Below are positions 46,029 to 56,600 of a stretch of 64,000 nucleotides of DNA, piece by piece (position 1 is the stretch's first letter; each line of letters starts with the position of its first letter). Source of the stretch: Clostridium sardiniense (lineage in GTDB: Bacteria > Bacillota > Clostridia > Clostridiales > Clostridiaceae). Below the pieces are notes generated by a model that did no database searches, was not told the origin of the DNA, and saw nothing but the letters and a program-made list of their open reading frames with translations. The stretch spans positions 104,324 through 168,323 of the forward strand of contig NZ_JAFBDA010000008.1 of the NCBI RefSeq assembly GCF_016907995.1. Direction: 5' to 3'. A program made the position numbers and the translations under genes.

Positions 46029-46751
46029 AATATTAGCATACTGCATAGGTAAATAATGTTTATTAAAGGCAATAGGATATTTACTATTTTTATAAAGGCC
46101 TTCCTCAACTAAATAAAATTGCTTCTCACAAGAGATTGGATGACCTTTAGTGACAAAGTTTCCAGCTGTTGAAAATTTTATATCAACTAATGCATCAGTA
46201 CATTCAGTATAAACTTTATCTTCAATAAACTTAAGAAGTTCTTCTCTATCATTTAAATCAAGATTAAAAGTAGATATAGCTTCTATTGGAATTATAGTAA
46301 ATGTATAAGCGACAGTATCTTCATTACACATATACCATCTATCTATACCAACTGTTGCTACAGATTTTTTACCTAATATTTTAGTGAAATAATCTGAAGG
46401 TGGTTGTATCTTAAAATCAAACTCAATAGTATCTATTTTATGATCTAAGCATTTATAAACAACGTGTCCTATTTTTTCTAAGCCACTTTTCTTAGGTGAA
46501 ATTTCTTTTGTAATATAATTTCCTTTTCCACGTATATTTTTAATTAGACCATCATCTTGAAGTAATGCTAGTGCTTGACGAAGGGTACTTCTACTTACCC
46601 CTAATGTTTTTGCAAGATCTGGTTCGGATGGTAGTCTACTATTTTTAGGGAAAGTTCCTTCATTTATCATTTTAAAAAGTTTATTATATACAGTCACATA
46701 TCGTAATTCTTTTGCTGTATCAATTATATTAATATCAATATTATCCATCAT
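46008..46751 (-). CDS. GntR-family (HutC/FadR-like) transcriptional regulator
   Basis: A repressor of 247 residues. The N-terminal winged helix-turn-helix shows LPSEPDLAKTLGVSRSTLRQALALLQDDGLI, and a ligand-binding UTRA-like domain of beta strands follows (GIDRWYMCNEDTVAYTFTIIP). It is divergent from udp-deoB, whose leader has a GACAAGT-N3-ACTTGTC palindrome; related ACAAGTT half-sites lie upstream of its own start. A nucleoside or sugar phosphate is the likely ligand. An upstream in-frame start at 46787 lacks a ribosome binding site, while AAGGTGATT precedes the chosen ATG. Confidence 0.88.
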   Translation of the reverse strand: MMDNIDINIIDTAKELRYVTVYNKLFKMINEGTFPKNSRLPSEPDLAKTLGVSRSTLRQALALLQDDGLIKNIRGKGNYITKEISPKKSGLEKIGHVVYKCLDHKIDTIEFDFKIQPPSDYFTKILGKKSVATVGIDRWYMCNEDTVAYTFTIIPIEAISTFNLDLNDREELLKFIEDKVYTECTDALVDIKFSTAGNFVTKGHPISCEKQFYLVEEGLYKNSKYPIAFNKHYLPMQYANIKFHPTK

Positions 46752-46772
46752 AATCACCTTTCTAATAAACGG

Positions 46773-46790
46773 ACAAGTTATATACAAGTT
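46773..46790. promoter_or_regulatory. Candidate GntR operator upstream of gntR (half-site repeat)
   Basis: Two direct ACAAGTT half-sites (46773-46779 and 46784-46790), 11 bp apart, one helical turn, just upstream of the gntR ribosome binding site. They match the half-site of the udp operator and suggest autoregulation. Confidence 0.5.
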
Positions 46791-46876
46791 TAACTTTGAA
46801 AGTTCATTTATTAATATAAATTATAAGATATTTTATAAAAATAGCAAATAAAAAATATGAAAAAATATGTAAACGA

Positions 46877-46906
46877 TTGACGGATGATAAATTATCATGG
46901 TATTAT
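46877..46906 (+). promoter_or_regulatory. Promoter of udp-deoB
   Basis: TTGACG (46877-46882), 18 bp, TATTAT (46901-46906). The spacer holds the near-palindrome ATGATAAATTATCAT. The octamer TGTAAACG (46868-46875), a CcpA half-site-like sequence, lies just before the -35. Confidence 0.6.
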
Positions 46907-46933
46907 CTATATATAAAAACATACAACAAAATA

Positions 46934-46950
46934 GACAAGTTGTACTTGTC
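46934..46950. promoter_or_regulatory. GntR operator in the udp leader
   Basis: Perfect inverted repeat GACAAGT-TGT-ACTTGTC, about 20 bases after the predicted transcript start, the size expected for GntR/HutC-family sites. Binding by the divergent GntR protein is inferred. Confidence 0.7.
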
Positions 46951-46971
46951 CTAACAATAGGAGGAATTTAA

Positions 46972-47757
46972 ATGATTTATTCACAAGGTTCAGAAAAACA
47001 ATATCATATAGATGTCGCAAAAGGTGAAGTTGGAAGATACGTAATAATGCCAGGAGATCCAAAAAGATGTGCTAAGATAGCTAAATATTTTGATAATGCA
47101 GAACTTGTTGCAGATAAGAGAGAATATGTTACATATACTGGTTATTTAGATGGAGTTAAAGTAAGTGTTACTTCAACTGGTATCGGTGGACCATCAGCTG
47201 CTATTGCATTAGAAGAATTAGTTAAATGTGGAGCAGATACATTTATAAGAGTAGGTACATGTGGTGGTATGGATCTTGATGTAAAAGGTGGAGATATAGT
47301 AGTAGCAACAGGAGCTATAAGAGCAGAAGGAACTACTAGGGAATATGTTCCAATAGAATTTCCAGCAGTTGCAAATTTAGATGTAGTAAACTCTTTAGTA
47401 CAAGCGTCAAAAAATTTAAATGAAACTTATCATGCTGGAGTTGTTCAATCAAAAGATTCTTTCTATGGTCAACATTCACCAGAAACTAAGCCAATAGGAT
47501 ATGACTTAATTAATAAGTGGGATGCATGGGTTAAATGTGGATGTCTTGCATCTGAAATGGAAGGTGCAGCATTATTTATAGTTGGAAGTTACTTAAAGGT
47601 AAGAGTCGGAGCTGTATTCCTAGCTATAGCTAACCAAGAAAGAGAAAAAGCTGGACTTGAAAATAAGCAAGCGCATGATACTGAAGGAGCTATAAAAGTA
47701 GCAGTTGAAGGAATTAGAAATCTAATAAAATTAGACAAAGAAAAAGGACTGTTATAA
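46972..47757 (+). CDS. udp: Uridine phosphorylase
   Basis: A nucleoside phosphorylase of 261 residues that splits uridine into uracil and ribose-1-phosphate. Family motifs: [14 protein letters not shown] at the start, [24 protein letters not shown], and the active-site [15 protein letters not shown] precedes the ATG. It forms an operon with deoB, which converts the product to ribose-5-phosphate. Repression by the divergent GntR protein is likely. Confidence 0.93.
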   Translation: MIYSQGSEKQYHIDVAKGEVGRYVIMPGDPKRCAKIAKYFDNAELVADKREYVTYTGYLDGVKVSVTSTGIGGPSAAIALEELVKCGADTFIRVGTCGGMDLDVKGGDIVVATGAIRAEGTTREYVPIEFPAVANLDVVNSLVQASKNLNETYHAGVVQSKDSFYGQHSPETKPIGYDLINKWDAWVKCGCLASEMEGAALFIVGSYLKVRVGAVFLAIANQEREKAGLENKQAHDTEGAIKVAVEGIRNLIKLDKEKGLL

Positions 47758-47789
47758 AATAGCATTAAAAAGTATAAGGAGTTGTGATT

Positions 47790-48980
47790 ATGAGTAAATA
47801 TAAAAGAGTTTTTACTATAGTAATAGATTCATTAGGAATTGGAGCTATGCCTGATTCAGAAAAATATGGTGATGTAGGTGTTGATACACTTGGACATATA
47901 GCTGAATCAGTGGAAAGTTTTAATATTCCTAATCTACAAAAGATGGGTATTTCAAACTTACACAAAGTAAAACATGTAGATGAAGTTTCAAAACCATTAG
48001 GATATCAAATGAAAATGCAAGAAGCGAGTGTTGGAAAAGATACAATGACAGGCCATTGGGAAATGATGGGACTTCATATTACAAAACCTTTCCAAACATT
48101 TACTGATACAGGATTCCCAAAGGAATTATTAGATGAATTAAGTAAAAGAACTGGTCATAAAATTGTTGGAAACAAGAGTGCTAGTGGAACAGAAATACTA
48201 GATGAACTTGGTGAACATCAAATGAAAACTGGAGATATGATAGTTTATACATCAGCAGATTCAGTTCTACAAATTTGTGGTCATGAAGAAACATTTGGAT
48301 TAGACGAATTATACAGATGTTGTGAAATTGCAAGAGAATTAACACTTAAAGATGAGTGGAAAGTTGGAAGAATAATTGCAAGACCATATTTAGGAAATAA
48401 AAAAGGGGAATTCAAACGTACTAGTAATAGACATGACTATGCGTTAAAGCCATATGGAAAAACTGTTCTTAATGAATTAAAGGATAATAACTTTGACGTT
48501 ATTTCTGTAGGTAAGATTAAGGATATATTTGATGGTGAAGGAATTACAGAAGGACATAAATCAAAGAGTTCAGTTCATGGAATGGAACAAACATTAGAAA
48601 TAATGGATAAAGACTTTAATGGATTATGTTTCGTAAACTTAGTTGATTTTGATGCTCTTTGGGGACATAGAAGAAATCCACAAGGTTATGCAGAAGAATT
48701 AGAAAAATTCGATGTTAATTTAGGTAAAGTACTAGATAAATTAAAAGAAGATGATTTATTAATAATAACTGCTGACCATGGTAATGATCCAACTTATAAA
48801 GGAACAGATCATACAAGAGAACATGTACCATTCTTAGCATACTCACCTTCAATGAAAGGCGATGGACAATTAGAAACAGCAAAAAGCTTTGCTACAATTG
48901 GAGCAACTATAGCTGATAACTTTGATCTTAAGATGCCAGAAGGAACTATAGGTGAATCTGTTTTAGAGAAAATTGTATAG
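47790..48980 (+). CDS. deoB: Phosphopentomutase
   Basis: A Mn2+-dependent alkaline-phosphatase-superfamily enzyme of 396 residues that converts ribose-1-phosphate or deoxyribose-1-phosphate to the 5-phosphate. Metal ligands and motifs are [12 protein letters not shown] near the N-terminus, the phosphorylated residue in [10 protein letters not shown], and [25 protein letters not shown] at 47784 overlaps the AAGGAG spacing region; the ATG at 47790 is preferred. It joins the Udp product to the pentose pool. Confidence 0.95.
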   Translation: MSKYKRVFTIVIDSLGIGAMPDSEKYGDVGVDTLGHIAESVESFNIPNLQKMGISNLHKVKHVDEVSKPLGYQMKMQEASVGKDTMTGHWEMMGLHITKPFQTFTDTGFPKELLDELSKRTGHKIVGNKSASGTEILDELGEHQMKTGDMIVYTSADSVLQICGHEETFGLDELYRCCEIARELTLKDEWKVGRIIARPYLGNKKGEFKRTSNRHDYALKPYGKTVLNELKDNNFDVISVGKIKDIFDGEGITEGHKSKSSVHGMEQTLEIMDKDFNGLCFVNLVDFDALWGHRRNPQGYAEELEKFDVNLGKVLDKLKEDDLLIITADHGNDPTYKGTDHTREHVPFLAYSPSMKGDGQLETAKSFATIGATIADNFDLKMPEGTIGESVLEKIV

Positions 48981-48999
48981 TAGTATAAATAATATAGTA

Positions 49000-49030
49000 A
49001 AAAGTAGCTTATTTTAAGCTACTTTTTTTA
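49000..49030 (+). terminator. Terminator of udp-deoB
   Basis: AAAAGTAGCTTA with TAAGCTACTTTTT, then T residues. Confidence 0.85.
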
Positions 49031-49130
49031 TTGTTGAAATTAAATGGAATCATAATATGAAAATATTATATATATGAAGTAAATATTGGTATAATTAAAT
49101 GGGGCTAATAACTAAAGGGGAGATAATGTT

Positions 49131-49823
49131 ATGAATTATAAAATATATATTGTAGAAGATGACGTATCAATAAGCCTTTTATTAAAAGAGTATATTAGTA
49201 AATATGGTTTTTATGTAAAAGTAGCTAATGACTTTGAAGATATAATTAATGAATTTAATGAGTTTAATCCTGATCTTGTATTATTAGATGTTAATCTTCC
49301 TAAATATGATGGATTCTATTGGTGTAGAAAAATAAGACAATATTCTAAGATACCTATAATTTTCATATCAGCTAGAGATAGTGGTATGGATCAAGTTATG
49401 GCTCTTGAAAGTGGTGGAGATGATTATATAACAAAGCCATTTTATTATGAAGTTGTTATGGCAAAAATAAAAAGTCAAATAAGAAGGGCATTTGGAGATT
49501 ATGCAACAAAAATTAATGAAAGAATAGTGGAGCTAGATGGACTTAAGTTTTATAAGGATAGATCTGAGTTAGAGTTTAATCATAAAGTCTTAATAATTAC
49601 TAAAAAGGAAGGAATATTATTAGAGTATCTTATAAAGAGGTATCCTAAAGTAGTAAGTAGAGATTTTCTTTTAGAGAAGATATGGGACGATATTGAGTTT
49701 GTAGAAGAGAATACTTTAAATGTTAATGTAAGCAGAATAAGAAAAAGGCTTAAAGAACTTGGAATAGAAAATGGTGTAGAAACTGTAAGAGGATTAGGAT
49801 ATAAATTGAATAAAACATGGTAA
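49131..49823 (+). CDS. OmpR-family response regulator, BceR-like
   Basis: A 230-residue response regulator. The receiver domain has the acidic pair in IVEDD, the phosphorylated Asp in LVLLDVNLP (near residue 53) and the conserved Lys in YITKPF. The C-terminal winged helix (about 130-228) ends with RIRKRLKELGI and TVRGLGYKL. It is followed by a small membrane histidine kinase and an ABC transporter with a large extracellular domain, the standard Bce (bacitracin efflux) module. Its probable target is the palindrome at 50867-50882. Confidence 0.92.
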   Translation: MNYKIYIVEDDVSISLLLKEYISKYGFYVKVANDFEDIINEFNEFNPDLVLLDVNLPKYDGFYWCRKIRQYSKIPIIFISARDSGMDQVMALESGGDDYITKPFYYEVVMAKIKSQIRRAFGDYATKINERIVELDGLKFYKDRSELEFNHKVLIITKKEGILLEYLIKRYPKVVSRDFLLEKIWDDIEFVEENTLNVNVSRIRKRLKELGIENGVETVRGLGYKLNKTW

Positions 49824-49835
49824 GGAGAAATTTAT

Positions 49836-50816
49836 ATGAAGTTATTTATAAAAGATAATATAGGATATATAAGTATATATTTTATAAGTATTTTTCTTAC
49901 GTTAGGATATTTAATTCTTCTAGGTACAGTTGAATTTAGTGAATGCTTATATATATTGTTATTTAATACATTTATTTTATTATGCTTTTTAACTTATAGA
50001 TATTATAAAAATAAAGAAGTATACAAGTTCTTAGAAGATGGTATAAAAAATATTGATGAAGCATTTATTGATATTGGTAATTCTCTTTTAGGAGAAAATA
50101 TATCTAATATTTTAAAGAAAGAGCATAGCCTATATGAAAGTGAGATTATAAAACTTAATAATACTCATGAAGAGCATTTAACTTTTATAAATCAATGGGT
50201 TCATCAGATGAAGACACCACTATCTGCAATACAATTATATATTCAAGAGTATGAGGGTGAAGAACCAATTGAAAGCATGAAAGCAGAGGTAAATAAATTA
50301 AATAAAGGTTTAAACATGGCTATGTATTTTGCGAGGCTTGATTCTTTTAGAAAAGATTTTGTAGTAGAAAAGTTTTCGTTGAATAATTTAGTTTTAAGTA
50401 AGATTAATGAAGAAAAACAGATGTTTATAAAAAGCAGAATAATGCCAAGGATTGAAATAGATAAGGATATACAAGTAAATAGTGATGCTAAGTGGATAAA
50501 ATTCATATTAGAACAGCTTATAGTTAATGGATTAAAATATTCTAAAGAATATGGAAAAGAATTAATTATAAAAGCTTATGAAAGCACTGATAATATAAAA
50601 TTAACCATAAGTGATGAAGGTATAGGAATACCTAAGAAGGATATTAAAAGAGTATTTGATCCTTTTTTTACAGGTGAAAATGGACGTAAATTTGGTGAAT
50701 CTACTGGTATGGGATTATATATATCAAAGAAAGTTTGTGATTATTTAGGTCATGATATATCAATAGATTCAGAAGTTTTAAAAGGAACAACTGTAATAAT
50801 AACATTTAATAAGTAG
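49836..50816 (+). CDS. Intramembrane-sensing histidine kinase, BceS-like
   Basis: A 326-residue kinase. Two membrane helices (about 10-31 and 35-52) leave almost no extracellular loop, the hallmark of kinases that sense through an ABC transporter. The phospho-accepting His lies in INQWVHQMKTPLSAIQ. ATPase motifs follow: LIVNGLKYSKEYG (N box), SDEGIGIPKKD (G1 box), FDPFFTG and STGMGLYISKK (G2 box). It is 12 bases after the response regulator gene. Confidence 0.92.
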   Translation: MKLFIKDNIGYISIYFISIFLTLGYLILLGTVEFSECLYILLFNTFILLCFLTYRYYKNKEVYKFLEDGIKNIDEAFIDIGNSLLGENISNILKKEHSLYESEIIKLNNTHEEHLTFINQWVHQMKTPLSAIQLYIQEYEGEEPIESMKAEVNKLNKGLNMAMYFARLDSFRKDFVVEKFSLNNLVLSKINEEKQMFIKSRIMPRIEIDKDIQVNSDAKWIKFILEQLIVNGLKYSKEYGKELIIKAYESTDNIKLTISDEGIGIPKKDIKRVFDPFFTGENGRKFGESTGMGLYISKKVCDYLGHDISIDSEVLKGTTVIITFNK

Positions 50817-50866
50817 GATTATATGTTTTTAATATATAATTCTACTTATTTTATTAATAAATAAGT

Positions 50867-50882
50867 GTGACATACGTGTCAC
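50867..50882. promoter_or_regulatory. Candidate BceR-type operator upstream of the ABC transporter
   Basis: Perfect 16-bp palindrome GTGACATACGTGTCAC. It fits the BceR consensus TnACA-N4-TGTnA known from Bacillus subtilis, and lies between the kinase gene and the transporter genes, the usual position. Confidence 0.75.
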
Positions 50883-50967
50883 GTTTATGTAAGGTTTGGA
50901 GATAGTAACTTTATGGAACTCCCTTTAAACTAGTCATATAAGCGGTAGTAATGAAGGAGAAAGAAGT

Positions 50968-51036
50968 ATGAGAGACCATAAAATAATTACACTTAAAAAT
51001 ATTTTATTAAAAGAAAGAAGTTTAAAGGGGGAGTAG
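50968..51036 (+). CDS. Short upstream ORF (22 aa) before the ABC transporter genes
   Basis: A 22-codon frame (MRDHKIITLKNILLKERSLK plus two residues) has a good AAGGAGA site 8 bases before its ATG. It ends TAG at 51034-51036, and its last codons contain the GGGGGAG ribosome binding site of the transporter ATPase gene. The layout fits a leader peptide whose translation affects the downstream start. It is not recognised as a family. Confidence 0.45.
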   Translation: MRDHKIITLKNILLKERSLKGE

Positions 51037-51040
51037 AGAC

Positions 51041-51787
51041 GTGGACATATTAAAGGTTAAAAATTTAAAAAAAGTATATGGAAAGAAAGTAACATTTAAT
51101 GCTTTAGATAATATAAATTTTACTATAGAAAAAGGTGAATTTGTAGGGGTTATGGGACCTTCAGGAAGTGGTAAAACGACACTTTTAAATATGGTTTCTA
51201 CTGTTGATAAACCAACCTCAGGTGAAATAACAATAAAGGGTAAGAATCCTTTAAAATTAAAAGGGGATAAGTTAGCTTTATTTAGAAGAAGAGAACTTGG
51301 ATTTGTCTTTCAGGACTTTAATTTATTAGATACATTAACTATAGGAGAAAATATAGTATTACCATTAACGTTAGATGGGATATTAGTTAAAGAGCAGGAT
51401 GAAAAACTTAATAAAGTATCAAAGATTCTTGGAATAAAGGATTTACTAGATAAGAGAACCTTCGAAGTATCAGGTGGTCAAGCGCAGAGAACAGCTATTG
51501 CAAGGGCGCTTATACATGATCCTTCAATTCTTCTAGCAGATGAACCTACTGGAAATTTAGACTCAAAGTCATCAAAGACAGTAATGGAACTATTTGAAAA
51601 GATAAATAAAGAAGAGAAGGTAACAACTATGCTAGTTACTCATGATCCATTAGCGGCAAGTTATTGTAGTAGAATTCTCTTTATAAAAGATGGATATATA
51701 TATAATGAAATTTACAAAGGGGAAAGTAGAGAACAGTTTTATCAAGAGATAATAGATGTACTTGCACTATTAGGAGGAACAAATTAA
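51041..51787 (+). CDS. ABC transporter ATP-binding protein, BceA-like
   Basis: The cytoplasmic ATPase (248 residues) of a peptide-antibiotic resistance transporter. Motifs: Walker A GPSGSGKTT (about residue 39), Q-loop FVFQDFNLL, signature VSGGQAQR, and Walker B LLADEPTGNLDS. It starts with GTG, 4 bases after a short upstream ORF and behind a strong GGGGGAG site. Its stop overlaps the permease start (TAATG). Confidence 0.93.
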   Translation: MDILKVKNLKKVYGKKVTFNALDNINFTIEKGEFVGVMGPSGSGKTTLLNMVSTVDKPTSGEITIKGKNPLKLKGDKLALFRRRELGFVFQDFNLLDTLTIGENIVLPLTLDGILVKEQDEKLNKVSKILGIKDLLDKRTFEVSGGQAQRTAIARALIHDPSILLADEPTGNLDSKSSKTVMELFEKINKEEKVTTMLVTHDPLAASYCSRILFIKDGYIYNEIYKGESREQFYQEIIDVLALLGGTN

Positions 51788-53646
51788 TGAATTTTAGACA
51801 GTTTGCAACTAAAAATGTATTAAGAAATATAAGGGCTTATTTTGGATATTTTTTAAGTAGCACTATATCTGCAGCATTATTATTTTCATTTACTATGCTA
51901 GTAATGCATCCTGATTTGAATATTAACATTTTGCCAGAGCACTTACAACAAGGTTTTAAGTTAACAGCATCAATTGCATACTTATTCTTATGCTTTTTTG
52001 TATTCTACTCAGTAAGTATATTTTTAAAAAGTAGGTTTAAGGAATTTGGAATACTATATATTTTAGGAATATCAAAAAGACAGATAAGAAAAATGATTGC
52101 AATTGAAAATATGCTTATAAGCACTTCAGCAGGATTTTTTGGAGTGTTAATAGGCTTAGTATTTTCTAAGGTGTTTTTAGCACTGAGTGGAAAACTGTTA
52201 GGTATTGATGCTTTAGAATTTTATTTACCTGTTAAAGCAATTATAGTAATTCTAATAGCATTTATTTTAATGGGGATTGTAATATCGATTTTTACCACAT
52301 CAATAATAAAAGAAGATAAGGTTCTAGGTTTACTTAAAGGAACTCAAAAGCCAAAGGATCAGCCTAAGAGTTCTAAAATTCTATCAATATTAAGTTTAAT
52401 TTTATTAATAGGAGGATATTACTTCTCTATTACATCAACTATGAGAAATATATCTTATAGAATTATACCTGTAACCGTAATTGTCATAATAGCCACATAT
52501 CTTTTATTCTCACAATTTAGTATATTCCTTATAAAAATTATGAAAAATAACAGGAAATTCTATATGAATAAAACATCTGTATTATGGATATCAAATCTTT
52601 TATATAGAGTTAAAGATAATTCAAGAATGTTTTTTCTAATAGCAATAACTTCATCAGTAGTATTTACATCAATTGGTGGAGTAACAGCTTTTTGGATGAA
52701 TAAAGAAGAGGAAGTTCAAAAAAACTTTCCTCAAACATTTTTTTATTCAGGAGAAAAGATAAATAGTAATAGAATAGATTTTATTGAAAATTCTCTAAAA
52801 AGGGATGGATACGATTATATGAAGGAGCAAGGTGCAATTAAATTTGTATTCCCTGAAGAGAATACTATAGCTCTACATGTAATTAGTCAAAGTACTTACA
52901 ATAGTTTAGCTCAATCTCTTGGACAAGAAGAAGTACATCTTAAAAATAACGAAGCACTACTAGGAACACCACTTAATAGTACTAAAAGAGAAAATATTCT
53001 AACAAATAATATGGATATAAAGGTAATTGGAAAATTAGAAAAAAGAATAGTACCTGCATATTATGATGATGTTTATGTTGTAAATGATTATACCTATAAT
53101 AAACTTAAAGAATCAGAATCTTTATTTATTGCTTTCAATGTAAAAAATTATAAGGATACTTTAAATATATGTAATGACTATAATAAAAAATTTGGAGATG
53201 AAAGATATAGTGGCGAGTATACTTTACTAATGAAGGCTGAGATGCTAGAAGCAAGCAAGGTTGAATATGGAGAAGTTATGTTTTTAACTATATTCATAGG
53301 AATAATATTCTTTGTAACTACAGGAAGCTTTTTATATAATAAGTGTTACATGGATGTTGAAGAAGATAAAATTAAATATAAAAAGTTAAATAAGATAGGA
53401 TTAACTTTTAAAGAGATAAAAAAAGTATCAACTATTGAAATTGGAGTACTGTTTTTATTACCATATGCAATAGCTGTTATTCATTCAATATTTGCACTAG
53501 AGGCATTAAAGAGCGCTTTTAATATAAATATAAGCATAGCTGCTTTTCTTGTAATGGGAAGTTTCTTATTAGTACAAATAATATATTTTTTAATTATAAG
53601 AGGAAATTATTTGTTAGAAGTAAAAAGAAGTTTAAATAACAAATAA
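51787..53646 (+). CDS. FtsX-like ABC permease, BceB-like
   Basis: A 619-residue permease with about ten membrane helices and a large extracellular domain of about 200 residues (about 305-500) between helices 7 and 8, as in BceB. Such permeases recognise lipid II-bound peptides (bacitracin, lantibiotics, defensins) and tell the kinase how much transport is taking place. The FtsX-type regions are FKEFGILYILGISKRQI near residue 80 and the C-terminal KYKKLNKIGLTFKEIKK. Resistance spectrum is unknown. Confidence 0.92.
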   Translation: MNFRQFATKNVLRNIRAYFGYFLSSTISAALLFSFTMLVMHPDLNINILPEHLQQGFKLTASIAYLFLCFFVFYSVSIFLKSRFKEFGILYILGISKRQIRKMIAIENMLISTSAGFFGVLIGLVFSKVFLALSGKLLGIDALEFYLPVKAIIVILIAFILMGIVISIFTTSIIKEDKVLGLLKGTQKPKDQPKSSKILSILSLILLIGGYYFSITSTMRNISYRIIPVTVIVIIATYLLFSQFSIFLIKIMKNNRKFYMNKTSVLWISNLLYRVKDNSRMFFLIAITSSVVFTSIGGVTAFWMNKEEEVQKNFPQTFFYSGEKINSNRIDFIENSLKRDGYDYMKEQGAIKFVFPEENTIALHVISQSTYNSLAQSLGQEEVHLKNNEALLGTPLNSTKRENILTNNMDIKVIGKLEKRIVPAYYDDVYVVNDYTYNKLKESESLFIAFNVKNYKDTLNICNDYNKKFGDERYSGEYTLLMKAEMLEASKVEYGEVMFLTIFIGIIFFVTTGSFLYNKCYMDVEEDKIKYKKLNKIGLTFKEIKKVSTIEIGVLFLLPYAIAVIHSIFALEALKSAFNINISIAAFLVMGSFLLVQIIYFLIIRGNYLLEVKRSLNNK

Positions 53647-53647
53647 T

Positions 53648-53692
53648 ATAGAAGGGTAGTTACATTTTAGTAGCAACCCTTCTATGCTATTT
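53648..53692. terminator. Bidirectional hairpin between the permease and the large repeat protein
   Basis: Stem ATAGAAGGGT (53648-53657) with ACCCTTCTAT (53676-53685) between converging genes; the tail is weak. Confidence 0.5.
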
Positions 53693-56600
53693 ATGGGTCT
53701 TGAAGTGTTGTTGGAATTGTTTTGTTAGTATTTTCGTTATTAAGTGAGATAGCCTTTACAAGCATAGTTGTATAGAAAGGCATTCCACTATCCACTGGTA
53801 TTATATATCTAAAAGATATATAAACACTATTTCCATGATTAATATTATTTAATAATGATGATGTTATATTAGCAGAAGTATTTGGAAGAATAGATTGTAC
53901 AAATGTTTCGCCAATATAAACATCATAGATATATTTAATTGGAGTCATCTCTAATCTATAGTTATCAAATCCTTGTCCTATATTAGTTAAAATATATTCT
54001 ATTTTAGTTGGCTCTCCAAGCTGAGATAGATTAATTGCAGCATCACTACCAATTAGACTGTAAAATGATAATGGTAAGAATTGTATTAAGCTATTTATAT
54101 ATAATTCATTATTATAAATCAAATCAGAAGTATATATTTTACTTTTATATATTTTATTGTAATATTGATTTACATGACCAGTTATAATTAGCTTACTTTC
54201 AGCAATAGGTCCATTTAAAATATTAGATTCAAATACTAAATATTTACTAGATAAAGCAGAAATATCATCTATATTTATAGATAGTATATGAGTAGTACTG
54301 TTGTAAGTTGAAGTAATTCCGTTAGAAGACAATGTAATACTATTAAAGTTTAAATAGTTTGGAATACTTATAGTAGCATAAATATTAGTAGCATCAGTGC
54401 TTCCTAAATTAGAAGTTTCAACTTTGGTATATACTTTATTAAAGCTTCCAAGGATAAATAATTGTGTAAATCCATTCATAACTCCAGAGGAGCCAATATT
54501 TAAGTCAATATGAGGATGATTTATTATAAGTGAATTATTTATACCTAAATTAGTACTTACGTTTAGCATATTTATATAAGTCAAATTACCATAAAAATTT
54601 TCTGTAGTATAGAGTGGATTTTGACTTGATACTATTGAGTCACTTATTAAGCACTTAATTTTATAATTATAGATAATTGAGTTAGATGTTGTATCTATAT
54701 TAGTTATAGTGTTAAAAACCACCGTGTTATTTACCAAAGAAGAATCTATAGGAATATCATTTAGCCATGCTTCATTTAAATAAGTTTGATATGATGGTAT
54801 TAATATCAAGCCAGATAATGATGATAACTTCTGTCCCATAGGGATTATAATTTTAAGAGTATAATATACAATATCACCTACAATTTTTGTAGGTGAATCA
54901 CTATTTAGTTGAAGTGTAATAATCTCTGAACGAAGTGTTGTACTTTGTGTTAAAGCACCAATATCATATTGTAAATTTTCTAGAGTTGAATTATAACTCT
55001 GTGTATATGGTGATGTTGTAGAACTTGTAAAAGTAAAGGATTCATTAGGACCTAGAGTATTAGTTATTGCTATTTTATAACTTAATATAAAAATATCATT
55101 TGGTCCTAATTTAGCAATATTAATAACTATAGAATTATTTTGTATTGTAAATGGGACTATAGAATCATTCACTTTAGCAATTATAGAGTTTTGATCTAGT
55201 ATTACAGAAGCTGGAATTGATTCAGTAAATGTAATATTAAATGCATCAGTTACGTTATTTAGAGAATTATCATTTTTAAGAGAAGCATTAAAAGAATATA
55301 TTTCTCCAATCTTTACTTTACTTATATTATTTCCAAATACGTTTCTATTTAAAATTAAATTTGGTTTTCCCAAAATAAATCCTACTTGGCTTCTACTTGA
55401 ATAACCTATTCCATTAGAGTTTACAACTTGTAACTTAAATAGATTATAAGGGAAATTAGTATTTGAATTTATATAATCTATTTGAGTAGTATAATCTATA
55501 TCAAAGGATTGACCTCCAGATATACTATTTACAAACCATAATACACCGTTTGGAGATACTGGAACAATTCCAGTACCAGGATATTCATTTGATGAATAAT
55601 TATATTTAATATTGATAATATCTTTAGTCATATAAGGATAAAAATCAAATATTTTAACTTGGCTAGAAGGAGCCAGTATATTGCTTCCAGTATAAGTTGA
55701 TTTATAACTTACATAATCGCCAGGAGCGACAATATTAAAGGGTTTTGGTGTATTATCTCTATAATAATATCCAGTAATAACTTTAGAGATTAATGGAGAA
55801 CCAATTCTTAGGGCAGTAGAATTTGATGAGCTTATAAGTTTATTAGTAGCAGTACTTATGGCATTACAACTTGTTGAAACGGTAAAGGTATCACCAGATA
55901 GAATATCTAGCCCATTAGATAGATATCTATTAAGAATGTTACCATTAATTTTTACAATTGATGTTTGACCGGGAGATATGGTTCCTACATTGAATAAAAC
56001 TTGAGTTATTCCACCAGAAGAAGTAGTTTTTGAATTATACATAGGAGTACTAGTATCATCAAGCATTTGTCCATCGCTTGTAGTTAGATATCCACTAAGA
56101 TTCAATAACCCATGATATAGATTGTTATAAAAATATACATAGTAAGTTAAATTTTCGTTTATATCAACTATATATTTAGATAAAACTATATTTAAAATTA
56201 CCTCAAAAGCAACAAGGGTATAAACTTGAGAAAAACTCACATTATCTATAATCCAAGATAATTCATTTGAAATTGATGAATTATTCTCAATATATGAACC
56301 TGATATAATACCATTAGTGTAATATCTTTCATTGACTTTTATATCAAAACTTATTGTTACAGTAGTATCTTCAGGTATTGAAATATTATTCCAAACTAAA
56401 ATAAAATTATTACTTAAAGTGCTTGGAGCGAGAAGTGTAAAATTATTAAGTTCCTGCGATGAATAACCGAATATAACTAAATTGCCCAAATAACTTATCC
56501 CATTGCCTAAAATATCTGTAAAACTATCAAAGAATATATCAGAATTTTTAGCTGTTTTAATTATTATAGATGAGGAATAGGTTCTACCTAATAATAATTC

